A stretch of DNA of 64,000 bases from Bubalus kerabau (Eukaryota > Chordata > Mammalia > Artiodactyla > Bovidae). The DNA lies in assembly GCF_029407905.1 (NCBI RefSeq), contig NC_073637.1, forward strand, positions 53,444,501 through 53,508,500, given 5' to 3'. A program made the position numbers and the translations under genes. The notes beneath the pieces were generated by a model. The model saw only the letters and a list, made by a program, of their open reading frames with translations, was not told the origin of the DNA and ran no database searches. Shown here piece by piece: positions 1 through 12,070 of this stretch (position 1 is the stretch's first letter; each line of letters starts with the position of its first letter).

Positions 1-150
1 CCTCACTTTCAGTCTGTGTGTGTCCCTTGGTCTGAAGAGGGTCTCTTGTAGATAGCATATATGTGGTCTTGTTTTAGTATCCATTCAGCGCTCTCTGTCT
101 TTTGGTTGGAGCATATAATACATTTATGTTTTAAGTAATTATTGATTATA
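1..150 (-). mobile_element. L1 LINE fragment
   Basis: Reverse complement of L1 ORF2 sequence, recognised by the TGTCCCTTGGTCTGAAG and TTTTGGTTGGAGCAT stretches. It is cut by the window start. Confidence 0.75.
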
Positions 151-289
151 TATTATATTATTGTGACTATTGATTTATTATTGATATCAATCACAATTAT
201 AATTTATTATCATATTAATTAGTATGATTATATATTGTATATATATTATAATTAACATACATATATTGATATAGATATATAAGGGAAAA
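151..289. repeat. AT-rich low-complexity DNA
   Basis: Almost pure A/T with repeated ATTAT and TATAT motifs between two L1 pieces of opposite orientation. Nothing else is seen. Confidence 0.7.
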
Positions 290-1243
290 CAGGGCTTTTA
301 GATAACACATTAGAACAGATAGACTTAATTGTTCTTTAAAAGGCATTCCATCCAAAAGCAGCAGAATTCACATTCTTTGTGCACATGGAACATTCTTCAG
401 GATTGACCACACAAAGGCTACAAAGTGAGCTTCGGTAAATTTAAGAGAACTGAAGTCATATCAAACATCTATTCTGTCCATGAAGCTATGAGATTAGTAA
501 TAAACTATTAAAAAAGCTGTATAAAACACAAAACACATGGAGGCTAAACAATTTGCTACTGAATAGGGTTTCCCTGGTGGCTCAGATGGTAAAGAATCTG
601 GCTGCAATTTAAGAGACCTGAGTTTGATCCCTGGGTTGGGGAGATCCCATGGAGAAAGAAATGGTAGCCCACTTCAGTATTCTTGCCTAAAGAATTCCAT
701 GGACAGAGGAACTGGCGGGCTACAGTCTGCACTACTGAGTGACTAACACTTCTACTTTCAACCAGTGGATCACTGAAGAAATCAAAGCAGAAATGAAAAA
801 AAAAACACCTAGAGAATGAAATGAAAATGAAAGCACAATGATTCCAAACCTATGGGATGCAACAAAAGCAGTTCTAATGGGAAGTTTATAGCAATACAGT
901 CTTACATCAAGAAATAAGAAAAATTACAAACAACCTAACTTTACACCTAAAGCAATAATAGAAAGAAGAACAAGCAAAAGCTAAAATTGTTAGAAGGAAA
1001 AAAAGTCAAAATGATTATGGCAGAAATAAATTAAATAGAAATGAAGAAAATATTAGCAAAGATCCATGAAACTAAAAGCTGGTTTTTGGAGAAAGTAAAC
1101 AAAATTGATAAACTTTTAATCATACTCATCAAGAAATAAAGAGAATGAATAAAAAATATGAACAGACCATTTATAAGTACTGATATTGAAACTGTGATTT
1201 AAAAATTCCTAACAAACTCACAGCTAACATTGAGCATACTCAA
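290..1243 (+). mobile_element. L1 LINE, ORF2 endonuclease-to-linker part
   Basis: Sense L1 ORF2 sequence, for example AGCAGAATTCACATTCTTT, CATGGAACATTCTTCAGGAT and CTGGTTTTTGGAGAAAG. It is interrupted by a Bov-tA at 566-760 and carries many stops and frameshifts. After GAAACTGTGATT it jumps over roughly 0.65 kb of L1, which is found inverted immediately downstream. Confidence 0.85.
566..760 (+). mobile_element. Bov-tA SINE inside L1
   Basis: Begins with the tRNA-like head TTTCCCTGGTGGCTCAG and ends with the BovB-type tail near GTGACTAACACTT. L1 sequence continues on both sides (CTACTGAATA / ACCAGTGGATCACTGAAG). Confidence 0.9.
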
Positions 1244-1304
1244 TGAACAAAAGTGGCGAGAGTGGACATCCTTGTTTTATTCCTGATTTTAGAGGAAATG
1301 CTTT

Positions 1305-1407
1305 CAGCATTCCAGTATTCTTGCCTGGAGAATCCCCTGGAGTCTGGTGGGACACAGTCCATGGGGTCGCAAAGAGTTGGACACGACTGAGTGATTAAGC
1401 ACAGCAC
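1305..1407 (+). mobile_element. truncated Bov-tA SINE
   Basis: Contains only the 3' part, TTCCAGTATTCTTGCCTGG to GGACACGACTGAGTGA. It lacks the tRNA-like head and interrupts the inverted L1 block. Confidence 0.85.
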
Positions 1408-1884
1408 ATTCGTCATTGAGTATGATGTTAGCTGTTGGTTTGTCAGATATGGCCTTTATTATGTTGAGGTATATTCCCTTTTATGTCCACTTTCTGGAGA
1501 GTTTTATCATAAATGGATACTGAATTTTGTCAAAAGCTCATTTTGTGTCTATTCAGATGATCATATAGTTTTTATTCTTCAATTTGTTGATGTTATATAT
1601 CACACTGATTTATTTGAAGATATTGAAAAATTATTGCATCCCTGGGATGAATCTGTCTTGATCATGATCCTTTTAATGTATCATTGGATTCAGATTGCCA
1701 GTATTTTGTGTCTATGTCCATCAGTGACATTGGCCTGTAATTTTCTTTTTTGTATATGTTTGGTTGTGGTATCAGGGTGAATGTGGCCTCATAGAACACG
1801 ACTGGGAGTTTTCCTCCCTCTACAATTTTTTATAACAGTTTCAGAAGGATGAGTGTTGGCTCTTCTATAAACCAGTGAACCAGT

Positions 1885-2087
1885 GAAGTTTCTCAGTTGT
1901 ATCTGCCTCTTTGCCATCCCATGGACTGTAGCCTACCCGGCTCCTCCATCCATGGAATTTTCCAGGCAAGAGTACTGGAGTGTGTTGCCATTTCTTTCTC
2001 CAGGGGATCTTCTCAACCCAGGGATCAAACCTAGGTCTCCTGCATTGCAGGCAGATGCTTTACTGTCTGAGTCACCAGTGAGAATTT
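1885..2087 (-). mobile_element. Bov-tA SINE
   Basis: Reverse SINE running from the tail (CCATCCCATGGACTGTAGCC) to the tRNA-like head near TGCTTTACTGTCTGAGTCACC. CCAGTGA occurs on both sides, a possible short target duplication. Confidence 0.88.
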
Positions 2088-2404
2088 GCCTGTGAAACCA
2101 TCTAGTCCTCCATTTTCTCTAAGATCAGGAACAAGACGAAAGTGCCCAATCAGACCACTTTTATTCAACATAGTCTTGGAAGTACTAGCAACATTAATCA
2201 GAGAAGAAAAAGAAATGAATGGGATCCAAATTGGAAAAAAAGTTAAAACTGCCATTGTTTGCAGATGACATGATACTATACATAGAAAATCCTAAAGACA
2301 CTACCAGAAAACTACTAGGCCTCATTGGTTAATTTTGTAAAGTTGCAGGATATAAAATTAATACACAGAAATCTGTTGTATTTCTGCAACCTAACAATGA
2401 AAGT

Positions 2405-2690
2405 GGAGAAGGCAATGGTACCCCACTCCAGTAGTCTTGCCTGGAAAATCCCATGGATGGAGGAGCCTGGTAGGCTGCAGTCCATGGGGTTGCTAAGAGT
2501 CGGACACGACTGAGCGACTTCACTTTGACTTTTCACTTTCATGTATTGGAGGAGGAAATAGCAACCCACTCCAGTGTTCTTGCCTGGAGAATCCCATGGA
2601 CAGAGGAGCCTGGTGGGCTGCCATCTAAGGGGTCGCACAGAGTCGGACACGACTGAAGTGACTTAGCAGCAGCAGCAGCTGCAGCAACAA
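2405..2690 (+). mobile_element. Bov-A2 SINE (two BovA units)
   Basis: Two related units in tandem (ACCCCACTCCAGT..., ACCCACTCCAGT...), separated by a CACTTT-rich spacer. The element ends in an AGC trinucleotide run, the Bov-A2 hallmark. It is inserted into L1 ORF2. Confidence 0.9.
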
Positions 2691-3490
2691 TTAAAGATCA
2701 GAAAAGAAATACAAAAAGTGATCCCATTATCATTGTATCTAAAAGAATAAAATCCCCTTGGAGTAAAGCCTACTAAGGAGACAAAAGACCTTTACTTAAG
2801 TCCCAAAACTATAAGATGCTGTTGAAAGAAATTGAATATAAGACCAGCAGATGAAAAGATATTCCCTTTTTTTGAATTGAAAGAATCAATTTTGTCAAAA
2901 TGACTATACTACCCAAGGCAGTCTACAGATTCAGTGTAATCTCTATGAAATGACCTATGGCATTTTTCACAGAACTAGAACCAAAAAAATCTTAAAATCT
3001 GTATGGAAACCAGAAGACCTCAAATAGCCAAACCAGTCTTAAGAAAGAAAAATGGAGCTGGTGGAATCAGGCTCCCTGATTTTAGACTATACTACAAGGG
3101 TATATTCATCAAAACAGTATTGTACTGGCACAAAAATAGAAATATCCTGATCAACAGAGCAGGATAGAAAGCCCAGAAATAAACCCAGACGCCTATGGTC
3201 AGTTAATTTACAACAAAGGAGGCAACACTATACAATGGAGGAAAGATAGTCTTTTCAGTGAATCGTGCTGGAAAAGCTGGATGGCTGCATGTAAATAAAT
3301 ACACAAAATTAAAACATTCTTTAACACCATACACAAAAATAAATTCATAATGGATTAAGACCTAAATATGAGACTGGACATTTTGTAATTCTTAGAGACA
3401 AACATAGAACACTCTGTGACATAAATCACAGCAATATCTTTTACAATCTGTCTCCCAGACTCAAGGGAATAAAAATGAAAATAAACAAAT

Positions 3491-3579
3491 ATATACCTGT
3501 GGCAGATTCATTTTGATATTTGGCAAAACTAATACAGTTATGTAAATTTTAAAAAATAAAATAAAATTTAAAAAAAAAA
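3491..3579 (+). mobile_element. 5'-truncated L1_BT 3' end with target duplication
   Basis: About 89 bp of ATACCTGTGGCAGATTCATT...AATAAAATAAAATTT plus poly(A). It is flanked by a perfect 14-bp direct repeat GAAAATAAACAAAT at 3477-3490 and 3580-3593, so it is a true target-primed insertion into the older L1. Confidence 0.9.
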
Positions 3580-4079
3580 GAAAATAAACAAATGGGACCT
3601 AATTAAACTTAAAAGCTTTTGCACAGCAAAGGAAACCATAAATAAAATGAAAAGAAGACCCCACAGAATGGGATAAAATATTTACAAATGAGGCAGCTGA
3701 CAAGGGATTAGTCTTCAAAATTTACAAACAGTTCATGTGGCTGAATATCATAAAAAAATAAATAAAAAAAATATGGGCCAAAAAAAAAAAAGGACAGAGA
3801 CCTAAATAGACATTTCTCCAAAGAAGACATACAGATGACCAAGAGCCACATGAAAAGATGTTCAACATCACTAATTATTAAAGATATGCAAATTAAAACT
3901 AAAATGAGTTATCACCTCACACCAGTAAGAATGGCTATCACTAAAAAATTGAAAAACAATAAATGCTGGAGAAGGTGTGGAGAAAAGAGAACACTCCTAT
4001 ACTGTTTTTGGAAATTGGCACAGCCACTGTGGAGAACATTATGAAGGCTCCTTAAGAAATTAAAAGTAGAGCTACCATG

Positions 4080-5140
4080 TTTTTGTTGTTCAGTCACTAA
4101 ATCATGTCCAGCTTTTATGAACTCATGGACTGCAGTATGCCAGGCTCCTCTGCCCTCCACTATCTCTTGAAATTTGCTAAAATTCATGTTCATTGATTTG
4201 GTTTTGTTACCTAACCCGTCTCATTTTCTGCTGCCATCTTTTCCTTTTGTCTTCAATCTTTCCTAGCATCAGGCTCTTGTCTAGTGAGTAGGCTATTCGC
4301 ATCAGGTGGCCAAAGTATTGGAGCTTCAGTTTCAGCATCGGCCATTCCAATGAATATTCAGGGTTGATTTCCTTTAGGATTGATTGGTTTGATCTCCTTG
4401 CAGTCCAAGGGACTCTCAAGAATCAATGTTCTCAAGCACCATGATCTGAGAACAATTCTTTGGTGCTCAGTCCTCTTTATGGTCCAACTCTCATATCCTA
4501 CATGACTACTGTAGACACCATAGCTTTGACTATACACACCATTGTCAGCAAAGTGATGTCTCTGCTTTTAATATGTTCTCTAGGTTTGTCATGGCTTTTC
4601 TTCCAAGGAGCAAGTCTTTTAATTTCATGGCTGCAATCACTGTGCACAGTGATTTTAGGGCCCAAGAAAATAAAATCTGTTACTGTTACCATTTCTCCCC
4701 TATCTATTTGCCATTAAGTGATGGGACCAGATGGCATGATCTTAGTTTTTTTATTGTTGAGTTATAAGCCAGCCTTTTCACCCTCTTCTTTCACCCTCAT
4801 CAAGAGGCTCTTTAGTTCCTTTTCACTTTCTGCCAGTAGGGTGGTATCTGCATATCTGAGGTTGTTGATATTTATCCCAGCAATCTTGATTCTAGCTTGT
4901 GAGTCATCCGGCCCAGCATTTCACATGATATACTCTGCATGTAAGTTAAATAACAGAGTGACAATATACAGCCTTGACATGCCCCTTTTACAATTTTGAA
5001 CCAGTCTGCTTGTTCCATGTCCAGTTCTAACTGTTACTTCTTGTCCTGCATACAGGTTTCTCAGGAGACAGATAAGGTGGTCTGGTATTCCCATCTCTTT
5101 AAGAATTTTCCACAGTTTGTTGTGATCCACATAGTCAGAG
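4080..5140 (-). mobile_element. BovB LINE, 5' truncated
   Basis: Reverse BovB running from the 3' end (TTGTTCAGTCACTAAATC) to the reverse transcriptase region near TTGTGATCCACATAGTC. The reading frames are broken. The segment around 4840-4930 corresponds to the YADD catalytic region but is degraded. Confidence 0.9.
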
Positions 5141-5689
5141 TTTGTTGTGGCCCATACATGTACACACTGGTATATTTAAAATAAATAACCAACAAAGAAT
5201 AATAAAAAAGGTCCAATCCCTGCCTTTTTAGAGCTTACAAATTAGAGGGAGACAGAGGTTTTCAAATACTAACCCAGAAAAATACCTTTCATCAACAAAT
5301 GGCCTTTAAGGTCACTCAAGACCACAATATCCAGATAAAATAAGAAGAAAAAATGTCAATGATTTTGTGGGAAGTTTTTATGAGCAAAGCATGCAATGGT
5401 AATTCACATCACTGACTTTCTACTAACAAGAATTCAGTTACATGGCTTAACCTAGATGTGAGGAGCATTAGAAAGTTTGCCATTCTTGTGAAGCTGTCTC
5501 CCAACAATACCCTTACATTTGAAGATGGAACAGGGATTTTAGTGCTTAGCTAATTATCTCTCCACATCAAGATGCTAAGATGCATGTGCTTCTTATATCT
5601 GGATTTTTAGTTTTTATCAAATTCGGAAATATTTTTCTCTTCAAATACTTTTTTATGGTTCCTCCCCTCCCCACAGCCTTTTTTGAATT
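5141..5689. other. intronic DNA without recognised features
   Basis: AT-rich unique-looking sequence. No repeat family, exon-like frame or RNA gene was recognised. Confidence 0.5.
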
Positions 5690-6526
5690 TTAGTATAATT
5701 TATGCTAAGCTGCTTCATAGTTTCCTGCTGCTGCTGTTGCATATTTTCCTACAGGAGAAAAAATATTTTTTAAGTTCTTCTATTTTCTTTGCTTCATTTT
5801 GAATAATTTCTATTGATCTGTGTTCAAGTTTTATATGTTTTATTCTGTAGTATCTAATCTGCTCTAAGGCCCATTGAGCAATTATTATTATTCTTAATAA
5901 GGTATTTTGATCTGAGTTTCATTTGGTTTTAATTTATGTCTTCTCTTCCTTTTCTCATGATAGTCACTGTGTTTACTTTTTCTGTAAATGGCTATGTAGT
6001 AAATATTTTAGACTTTCCATAGCATATGTGGACTCCATCATATATTTATCTTTAATTCTAGTCTATTTTTCATCTGTTTTTATAATCCTTTAGAATTATG
6101 AAAATCATCCTTAACTCTCAGGAGATACCAAAACCAGGCACAGGCTAGATATAGTAAAATACAGTTAAAATATCTGTTATATAGTTTTTGTATGCTAATT
6201 CCATCATTTCCACATTTTTTCTCTGTTTGTATTAACTGATATTTCTCTGGATAATTGGTCATAATTTTCTGCTTCTTGAGATGGCTAATCATTTTTTACT
6301 TAGTGTTGAACTTGGTGAATTTTAAATTACTGAGTGTATGGATTTAGTTATCTTCTTTTAAGAAATTTTGGGCATTCATCTGGCATATAGTGAATATGTA
6401 TTTGGTTCAGTTTATGTTTTCAAGTTTTAAGTTTGTTAGGGAAGTTCTAGAGTAATCCTCAGGGATGGTTTAAGTCCTCTACTGAAAGTGTATCCTTTCT
6501 AAATTTGCTGCTAAGTATACTAGTTT
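5690..6526. mobile_element. ancient L1-like remnant, first part
   Basis: Resembles the 3' UTR region of old mammalian L1M elements, e.g. TTCATTTTGAATAATTTCTA, and GCTAATTCCATCATTTCCAC followed by a TTCTGCTTCTTGAGATGGC-type stretch. Similarity is judged from memory and strand is not assigned. It continues at 7109-7620 after a BovB insertion. Confidence 0.45.
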
Positions 6527-7108
6527 CACTGCAGATGGTACAGCCAGGAAATTAAAAGATGCTTACTCCTTGGAAGGAAAGTTATGACCAACCTAGATAG
6601 CATATTCAAAAGCAGAGATATTACTTTGCCAACAGTCGTCCGTCTAGTCAAGGCTATGGTTTTTACAGTAGTCATGTATGGATATGAGAGTTGGACTGTG
6701 AAGAAAACTGAGCACCGAAGAATTGATGCTTTTGAACTGTGGTGTTGAAGAAGACTCTTGAGAGTCCCTTGAACTGCAAGGAGATCCAACCAGTCCATTC
6801 TAAAGGAGATCAGTCCTGGGTGTTCATTGGAAGGACTGATGCTAACGCTGAAACTCCAATACTTTGGCCACCTCATGCGAAGAGTTGACTCATTGGAAAA
6901 GACCCTGATGCTGGGAGGGATTGGTGGCAGGAGGAGAAGGGGATGACAGAGGATGAGATGTCTGGATGGCATCACTGACTCAATTGACATGAGTTTGAGT
7001 GAACTCCTGGAGTTGGTGATGGACAGGGATGCCTGGTGTGCTGCAGTTCATGGGGTTGCAAAGAGTCAGACATGATTGAGCGACTGAACTGAACTGAACT
7101 GAACTGAT
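6527..7108 (+). mobile_element. BovB LINE 3' end, 5' truncated
   Basis: Sense BovB from CACTGCAGATGGTACAGCC to the terminal (CTGAA)n repeat at 7086-7106. It has few differences from other BovB copies here, so it is comparatively young. It splits the older L1-like remnant. Confidence 0.92.
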
Positions 7109-7620
7109 ACTGGTTATTTACAGAGGACTCTTCATTCTTGCCAAAGGGAATTGAAAATTATCCAATCATGCCTCTATCTTGGAACCTTTCAGGCCACAGA
7201 TCCCTTGACTCTCTTTGCCTAACACCATGGAATTTTATCCTTTGCATGCATTTGTTAGTATTTAGCACCTATCCAGGAACAGCTATGAAGATTTTGTAAA
7301 TTCTTTTTCTGCAGAGCTCCCTTTTCTCTGGATCTGTCTTTCAGCTTACAGGCACTTCATACCTCCTGCACAGTGTCTACTCATTCTAGGGAGAACATGA
7401 TGTTCTATTTAAAATCCACTCCCTGGTTTATGGTTTTGAAATTGCTTCTAGACAAAACCCAGGCAATTATGGGAGCCTCCCCCTTTGTCCTCTCCATTTT
7501 GGAATCACAGTTCTATATGGCCCTGGCCCAGTGTTTGAATAAAGATATATTTTGCTCAGTTTTTAAAAGTATTTGAACAAACAGAAGACAATCTGCTCCC
7601 TGTTTTTCTGTCATGGCTCT
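7109..7620. mobile_element. ancient L1-like remnant, second part
   Basis: Continuation of the 5690-6526 remnant. It ends with AGACAATCTGCTCCCTG...TCATGGCTC, like the end of an L1M 3' UTR. An open frame of 67 codons at 7373-7576 is not supported as a gene. Confidence 0.4.
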
Positions 7621-7802
7621 TTCTTGATTTTAAGATTTTATTTTTCCTCCAGGTCTTTAGAAAATTTAAATTATCATTGAATGAATTCTTGTTTTGTTTT
7701 GTTTTAATTTGGAAATTCTGAGAAATATTTAATGAAAAAATATTTATTAATTACTTTCCTCAGGGCATTAATTTACGTTGTCATTTCTAAACATGTCTTT
7801 TC

Positions 7803-7999
7803 AGTGAAAGTCACTCAGTTGTGTCCGACTCTTTGCAACCCCATGGACAGTAGACTGCCATGCTCCTCTGTCCATGGACGTCTTCAGAGCAGAATACTAG
7901 AAGAGGTAGCCATTCCCTTCCCCAGGGGATCTTTCCAACCCAGGAATCGAACCAGGTCTCCTTCATTGCAGGTGAATTCTTTGCTGTTTGAGCCAGCAA
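7803..7999 (-). mobile_element. Bov-tA SINE
   Basis: Reverse copy from AAAGTCACTCAGTTGTGTCC to the degraded head at TTGCTGTTTGAGCCAGC. Confidence 0.9.
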
Positions 8000-8059
8000 G
8001 CATGTTCTTAAGGAAAGTAAATAAAACTGAGGTGGGATATTTACTTGAAAGCATATTTG

Positions 8060-8205
8060 AGTTCAGTTCAGTTCAGTCGCTCAGTCGTGTCCGACTCTTT
8101 GCAACCCTATGCCCCGCAGCACATCAGGTCTCCCTGTTATCACCAACTCCTGGAGTTCACCCAAACCCATGTCCATTGAGTTGGTGATGCCATCCAACCA
8201 TCTTT
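8060..8205 (-). mobile_element. short BovB 3' end
   Basis: Only about 145 bp of the BovB 3' end, starting at (GTTCA)n followed by GTCGCTCAGTCGTGTCC and stopping after GGTGATGCCATCCAACCATC. Confidence 0.88.
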
Positions 8206-8509
8206 GACTATTCAGAACTAAATCTTCAGTGCTGAGATGTCATATTTAGTTCATTTCTATGATGTGGTCATCTGGATAAAAATGATGAATATTTGTCTTC
8301 AATTTGTTATAAATCAATTTCTCAGATGAATTTAATTTCATCTGTTTTAGAAAGAATCAGAAGTAGCTTAAGTGTGAGATAAAAATTGAGAAATCCTTTA
8401 GTTTTCTTTCATAATGATCAACAATTTTATTTTCTTTAAAACTTGGAAGATTATTTATTGTACCTTGACAAGTGTTATAATTACCCTGTTCCTAATTTTC
8501 TTCCCTTGA

Positions 8510-8725
8510 AAAGTGAAAATGAAAGTGTTAGTCAACCAGTCGTGCCCAACTCTGCAACCCCATGAACTGTAGCACACCAGACTCCCCTGTCTATAGAATT
8601 CTGCAGCTCAAGCAAGAATACTGGAGTGAGTAGCCATTCACTCCTCCAGGGGATCTTCCTTACCCAGGGATCTACACTGGTCTCAAAGAATTGCAGGCAG
8701 ATTCTTTACAGTTGGAGCCACTATG
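8510..8725 (-). mobile_element. Bov-tA SINE, diverged
   Basis: Reverse SINE with numerous substitutions and a small insertion near TCTCAAAGAATTGCAGGC. Older than most SINE copies here. Confidence 0.8.
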
Positions 8726-9234
8726 AGAAAAGAGTTTCTTCTTACAAACAAAGATGTGTAAGGCTAAAGTATTAAATATAAAGAAAGTTGCTATATATGT
8801 GGACCTGCTGCTCTGTATATGATAAACTATTTGTCTAATTAGGAGATAGACAGCAGTGATGCCTGTCTTGGGAAGGAAAAGAAAACCTTACATAAATGAC
8901 AATTTTACTTGAGTGCTGATGGAATGTTAAAATTTAGCAAGGGAGATTTGCAGAATTTCCCAGTGTAACATCTGAGATTGGATTGAATGCTTAGCAGTAT
9001 CTGGAACTGACCAAGTGTACTCCTCTTCTACAACATACAATTCATTTCTTTTTTTGAAAGAAATAAGCCTATGTCCTGTCACTACTCCCTCCCACAAACC
9101 CTAAGGTCTTTAAGAAGAAACTAACAGCAAGACAGAGAACAGTATGATCAATATCTGAAAAATTGTGTTACAGTCAACTTGTAGGTTTGTTTTGAAACTT
9201 TTTTTTTAAGCTGTCATGTTTGTGGTACACTCAA
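8726..9234. other. intronic DNA without recognised features
   Basis: Unique-looking AT-rich DNA with no recognised repeat, exon or RNA gene. Confidence 0.5.
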
Positions 9235-10618
9235 TATGCCAGCAAATTTGGAAGACTCAGTAGTGGCCACAGGACTGGAAAAGGTCAGTTTTCATTCCAA
9301 TCGCAAAGAAAGGCAATGCCAAAGAACGCTCAGACTACTGCACAATTGCACTCATCTCACACGCTAGTAAAGTGATGCTTAAAATTCTCCAAGCCAGGCT
9401 TCAGCAATACGTGAACTGTGAAATTCCAGAAGTTCAAGCTGGTTTTAGAAAAGGCAGAGGAACCAGAGATCAAATTGCCAATATCCACTGGATCATCAAA
9501 AAGCAAACGAGTTCCAGAAAAACATCTATTTCTGCTTTATTGACTATGCCAAAGCCTTTGACTGTGTGGATCACAATAAACTGGAAAATTCTGAAAGAGA
9601 TGGGAATATCAGGCCACCTGACCTGCCTCTTGAGAAACCTGTATGCAGGTCAGGAAGCAACAGTTAGAACTGGACGTGGAACAAAAGACTGGTTCCAAAT
9701 AGGAAAAGGAGTATGTCAAGGCTGTATATTGTCACCCTGCTTATTAAACCTATATGCAGAGTACATCATGAGAAACGCTGGCTGGGGAAGCACAAGCTGG
9801 AATCAAGATTGCTGGGAGAGATATTAATAACCACAGATATACAGATGACACCACCCATATGGCAGAAAATGAAGAAGAACTAAAGAGCCTCTTGATGAAA
9901 GTGAAAGTGGAGAGTGAAAAAGTTGGCTTAAAGCTCATCATTCAGAAAACTAAGGTCATAGCATCCGGTCCCATCACTTTGTGGCAAACAGATGGGGAAA
10001 CAGTGGAGACAGTGTCAGACTTTATTTTTTTGGTCTCCAAAATCACTGCAGATGTTGGCTGCAGCCATGAAATAAAAAGGGCAGTTACTCCTTGGAAGGA
10101 AGGTTATGACCAACCTAGACAGCATATTAAAAAGCAGAGACATTACTTTGTCAACAAAGGTCCGTCTGGTCAAGGCTATGGTTTTTCCAGTGGTCATGTA
10201 TGGATGTGACAGTCGTACTATAAAGAAAGCTGAGTGCCGAAGAATTGATGCTTTTGAACTGTGGTGTGGGAGAAGACTCTTGAGAGTGTCTTGGACCACA
10301 AGGAGATCCAACCAGTCCATCGTAAAGGAGATCAGTCCTGGGTGTTCATTGGAAGGACTGATGCTGAAGCTGAAACTCCAAAACTTGGCCACCTGATGTG
10401 AAGAGCTGACTTATTTGAAAAGACCCTGATGCTTGGAAAGATTGAGGGCAGGAGGAGAAGGGGACGACAGAGGATGAGATGGTTGGATGGCATCACCGAC
10501 TCGATGGACATAGGTTTGGGTTGACTCCAGAAGTTGGTGATGGACAGGTAGGCCTGGTGTGCTGCGGTTCATGGAGTCACAAAGAGTTGCACAGGGCTGA
10601 GTGACTGAACTGACTGAC
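9235..10618 (+). mobile_element. BovB LINE, reverse transcriptase region to 3' end
   Basis: Sense BovB from CCAGCAAATTTGGAAGACTC to GAGTGACTGAACTGACTGAC. The frame at 9372-9827 gives recognisable RTE-type reverse transcriptase (VQAGFRKGRGTRDQIANIHW, LRNLYAGQEATVRTG, GCILSPCLLNLYAEYIMRNA). A frameshift falls inside the FIDYAKAFD region, and the frame closes before the YADD motif, which is mutated at 9838-9848. Dead copy. Confidence 0.92.
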
Positions 10619-11639
10619 ATTTTTGTGGAAGTTCCAGCCTATACTACTTCAAATGAGTATGATCTCATACTCAAAATCAGAGCAAGATCAGTTATTTTCA
10701 GTATCTAAATAAGTGTCACAGTAATTAAATGTAAATAAAATTTAATTTTAAGAAAAATAAATTTCTGAAAATTATTAAGCTTTTTTCTTCTTAATACCAA
10801 TAATTTTGATTTTATTTTGTGACTTTTCCCCCTTCTTTATAGGTAAAAAATTAAAGGATATTGTTTCTATAAATTCAGTTATTTTAAAGTGTAGAAACAG
10901 GAGCATTTGATGGTAGATTTACAATATTATAAACAATTAAAATTAGGTTTAATAGCATTTTAAATTTAATAGCTATATTTTTATCAATATATTTGAGTAC
11001 ATTAAGAATTTAGACAGAGTTGTTAGTATTTCATGCAGGTAATTGGAATAAGTTTCAACTCAAATGATTAATTAAAAAAAATCATGTTCTTAAATGACTA
11101 CATTGCCCTCATTGATTCTATTACCTGAGTTGGTTGTTTCCTTCATGTTTTACAATAGTGTGAGTGACTGCAAACTTAACATGCCACTAACATCATTCAG
11201 CCTATGTATTGCATTCAAAAAAAAGAAAGAAATCATATTTTAAGTCTTAACAACCTAAGCCATTTTTAGAACAAGAGTAGAGAAACCATCAACCTTTTTT
11301 ATATTTCTAGTATGTTAAATAACTACATTTTGAAGACATCATTACTTCTAGTTAACATCAAGAGAAGTCTAAAATATATAATCATATTGCTTTACTCTTT
11401 AGATGAAAAACATTGTTCTTAAAAATGGATCTAAGAGAATTATTCTTATTTATTGTGCAATTATGCTGTTTATCCCAAAGTACCTACAAAGACCAAACTA
11501 ATATTTTGAAGATATTGAGACAAAAATATTCTAAACTACTGAATAAATGAGAGATAGTTTATCTTTGGAAATAATAAAGCATGAGAAAAATTGACTGGAT
11601 TCTTGATTCAGTCCCCTAATCTATATCTTTCAATATTTC
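10619..11639. other. unique AT-rich intron
   Basis: No repeat family, exon-like frame or RNA gene was recognised. Very AT-rich with short homopolymers. Confidence 0.5.
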
Positions 11640-12070
11640 CTTTCTCTGTCATTTTTATAGAGCAGCAAGAGTATTTTTAAGACTCAAAACCAATCATGTC
11701 ATCTCTTTGCTGAAAACCCATTAATAACTTTCCATTGCTCTGAATGCATCCCATAGTCTTGTCAAAAATGTCCTGCAAGGTCTTGGAAGTTGCATACCGA
11801 TTTATTTTATTTTATTTTTTTCTCAGCTTGGGGAATTTTGGAGAATGCTCATTTCCTCTGGTGAAAAAACATGTGTATGTACTCAAAACAATATTCTTTT
11901 CCTCATGTAGTTAATGCTTAACTATTCACCCTTCAGGTTTCTAGTCCATCATCACTTCCTACTTCAAAGCCACAAACATACATTGTCAGTACTCAACACT
12001 CCTTCTTCAAAGTACCTGACAGAAATGTAATTTTATATGTTTTTTGTTACTTATTTAGAGCCTTAATCTC
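11640..12070 (+). mobile_element. L2-like LINE relic
   Basis: The stretch ACCAATCATGTCATCTCTTT followed by TGAAAACCCATTAATAAC and CTGCAAGGTCTTGG resembles the conserved L2 3' region. Later parts are weak. Assigned from memory. Confidence 0.45.

Larger units (their letters stand above)
1244..2112 (-). mobile_element. inverted internal L1 block
   Basis: Reverse-strand L1 ORF2, from GTGGCGAGAGTGGACATCC to TGCCTGTGAAACCATCTAG. It corresponds to the L1 segment missing from the sense copy around it. It has neither an L1 3' end nor a poly(T), so it is an inversion or inverted patch rather than a normal insertion. Two SINE pieces lie inside. An open frame of 129 codons at 1391-1780 lies on the antisense strand and is not meaningful. 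Confidence 0.8.
2113..4079 (+). mobile_element. L1 LINE, ORF2 reverse transcriptase to C-terminal part
   Basis: Sense L1 resumes at TTCTCTAAGATCAGGAACAA and runs through the region coding for the FADDM-type active site (TTTGCAGATGACATGATACT near 2259), then to the ORF2 end near TGGAGAACATTATGAAGG. Stops and frameshifts are frequent. It is interrupted by Bov-A2 (2405-2690) and by a short L1_BT 3' end (3491-3579). Confidence 0.88.

Noticed and set aside
2660..2690. (AGC)n trinucleotide runs, also as (CTG)n at 24583, 31665 and 58288
   Set aside because: They are the normal 3' tail of Bov-A2 SINEs, not coding or expanded disease-type repeats.
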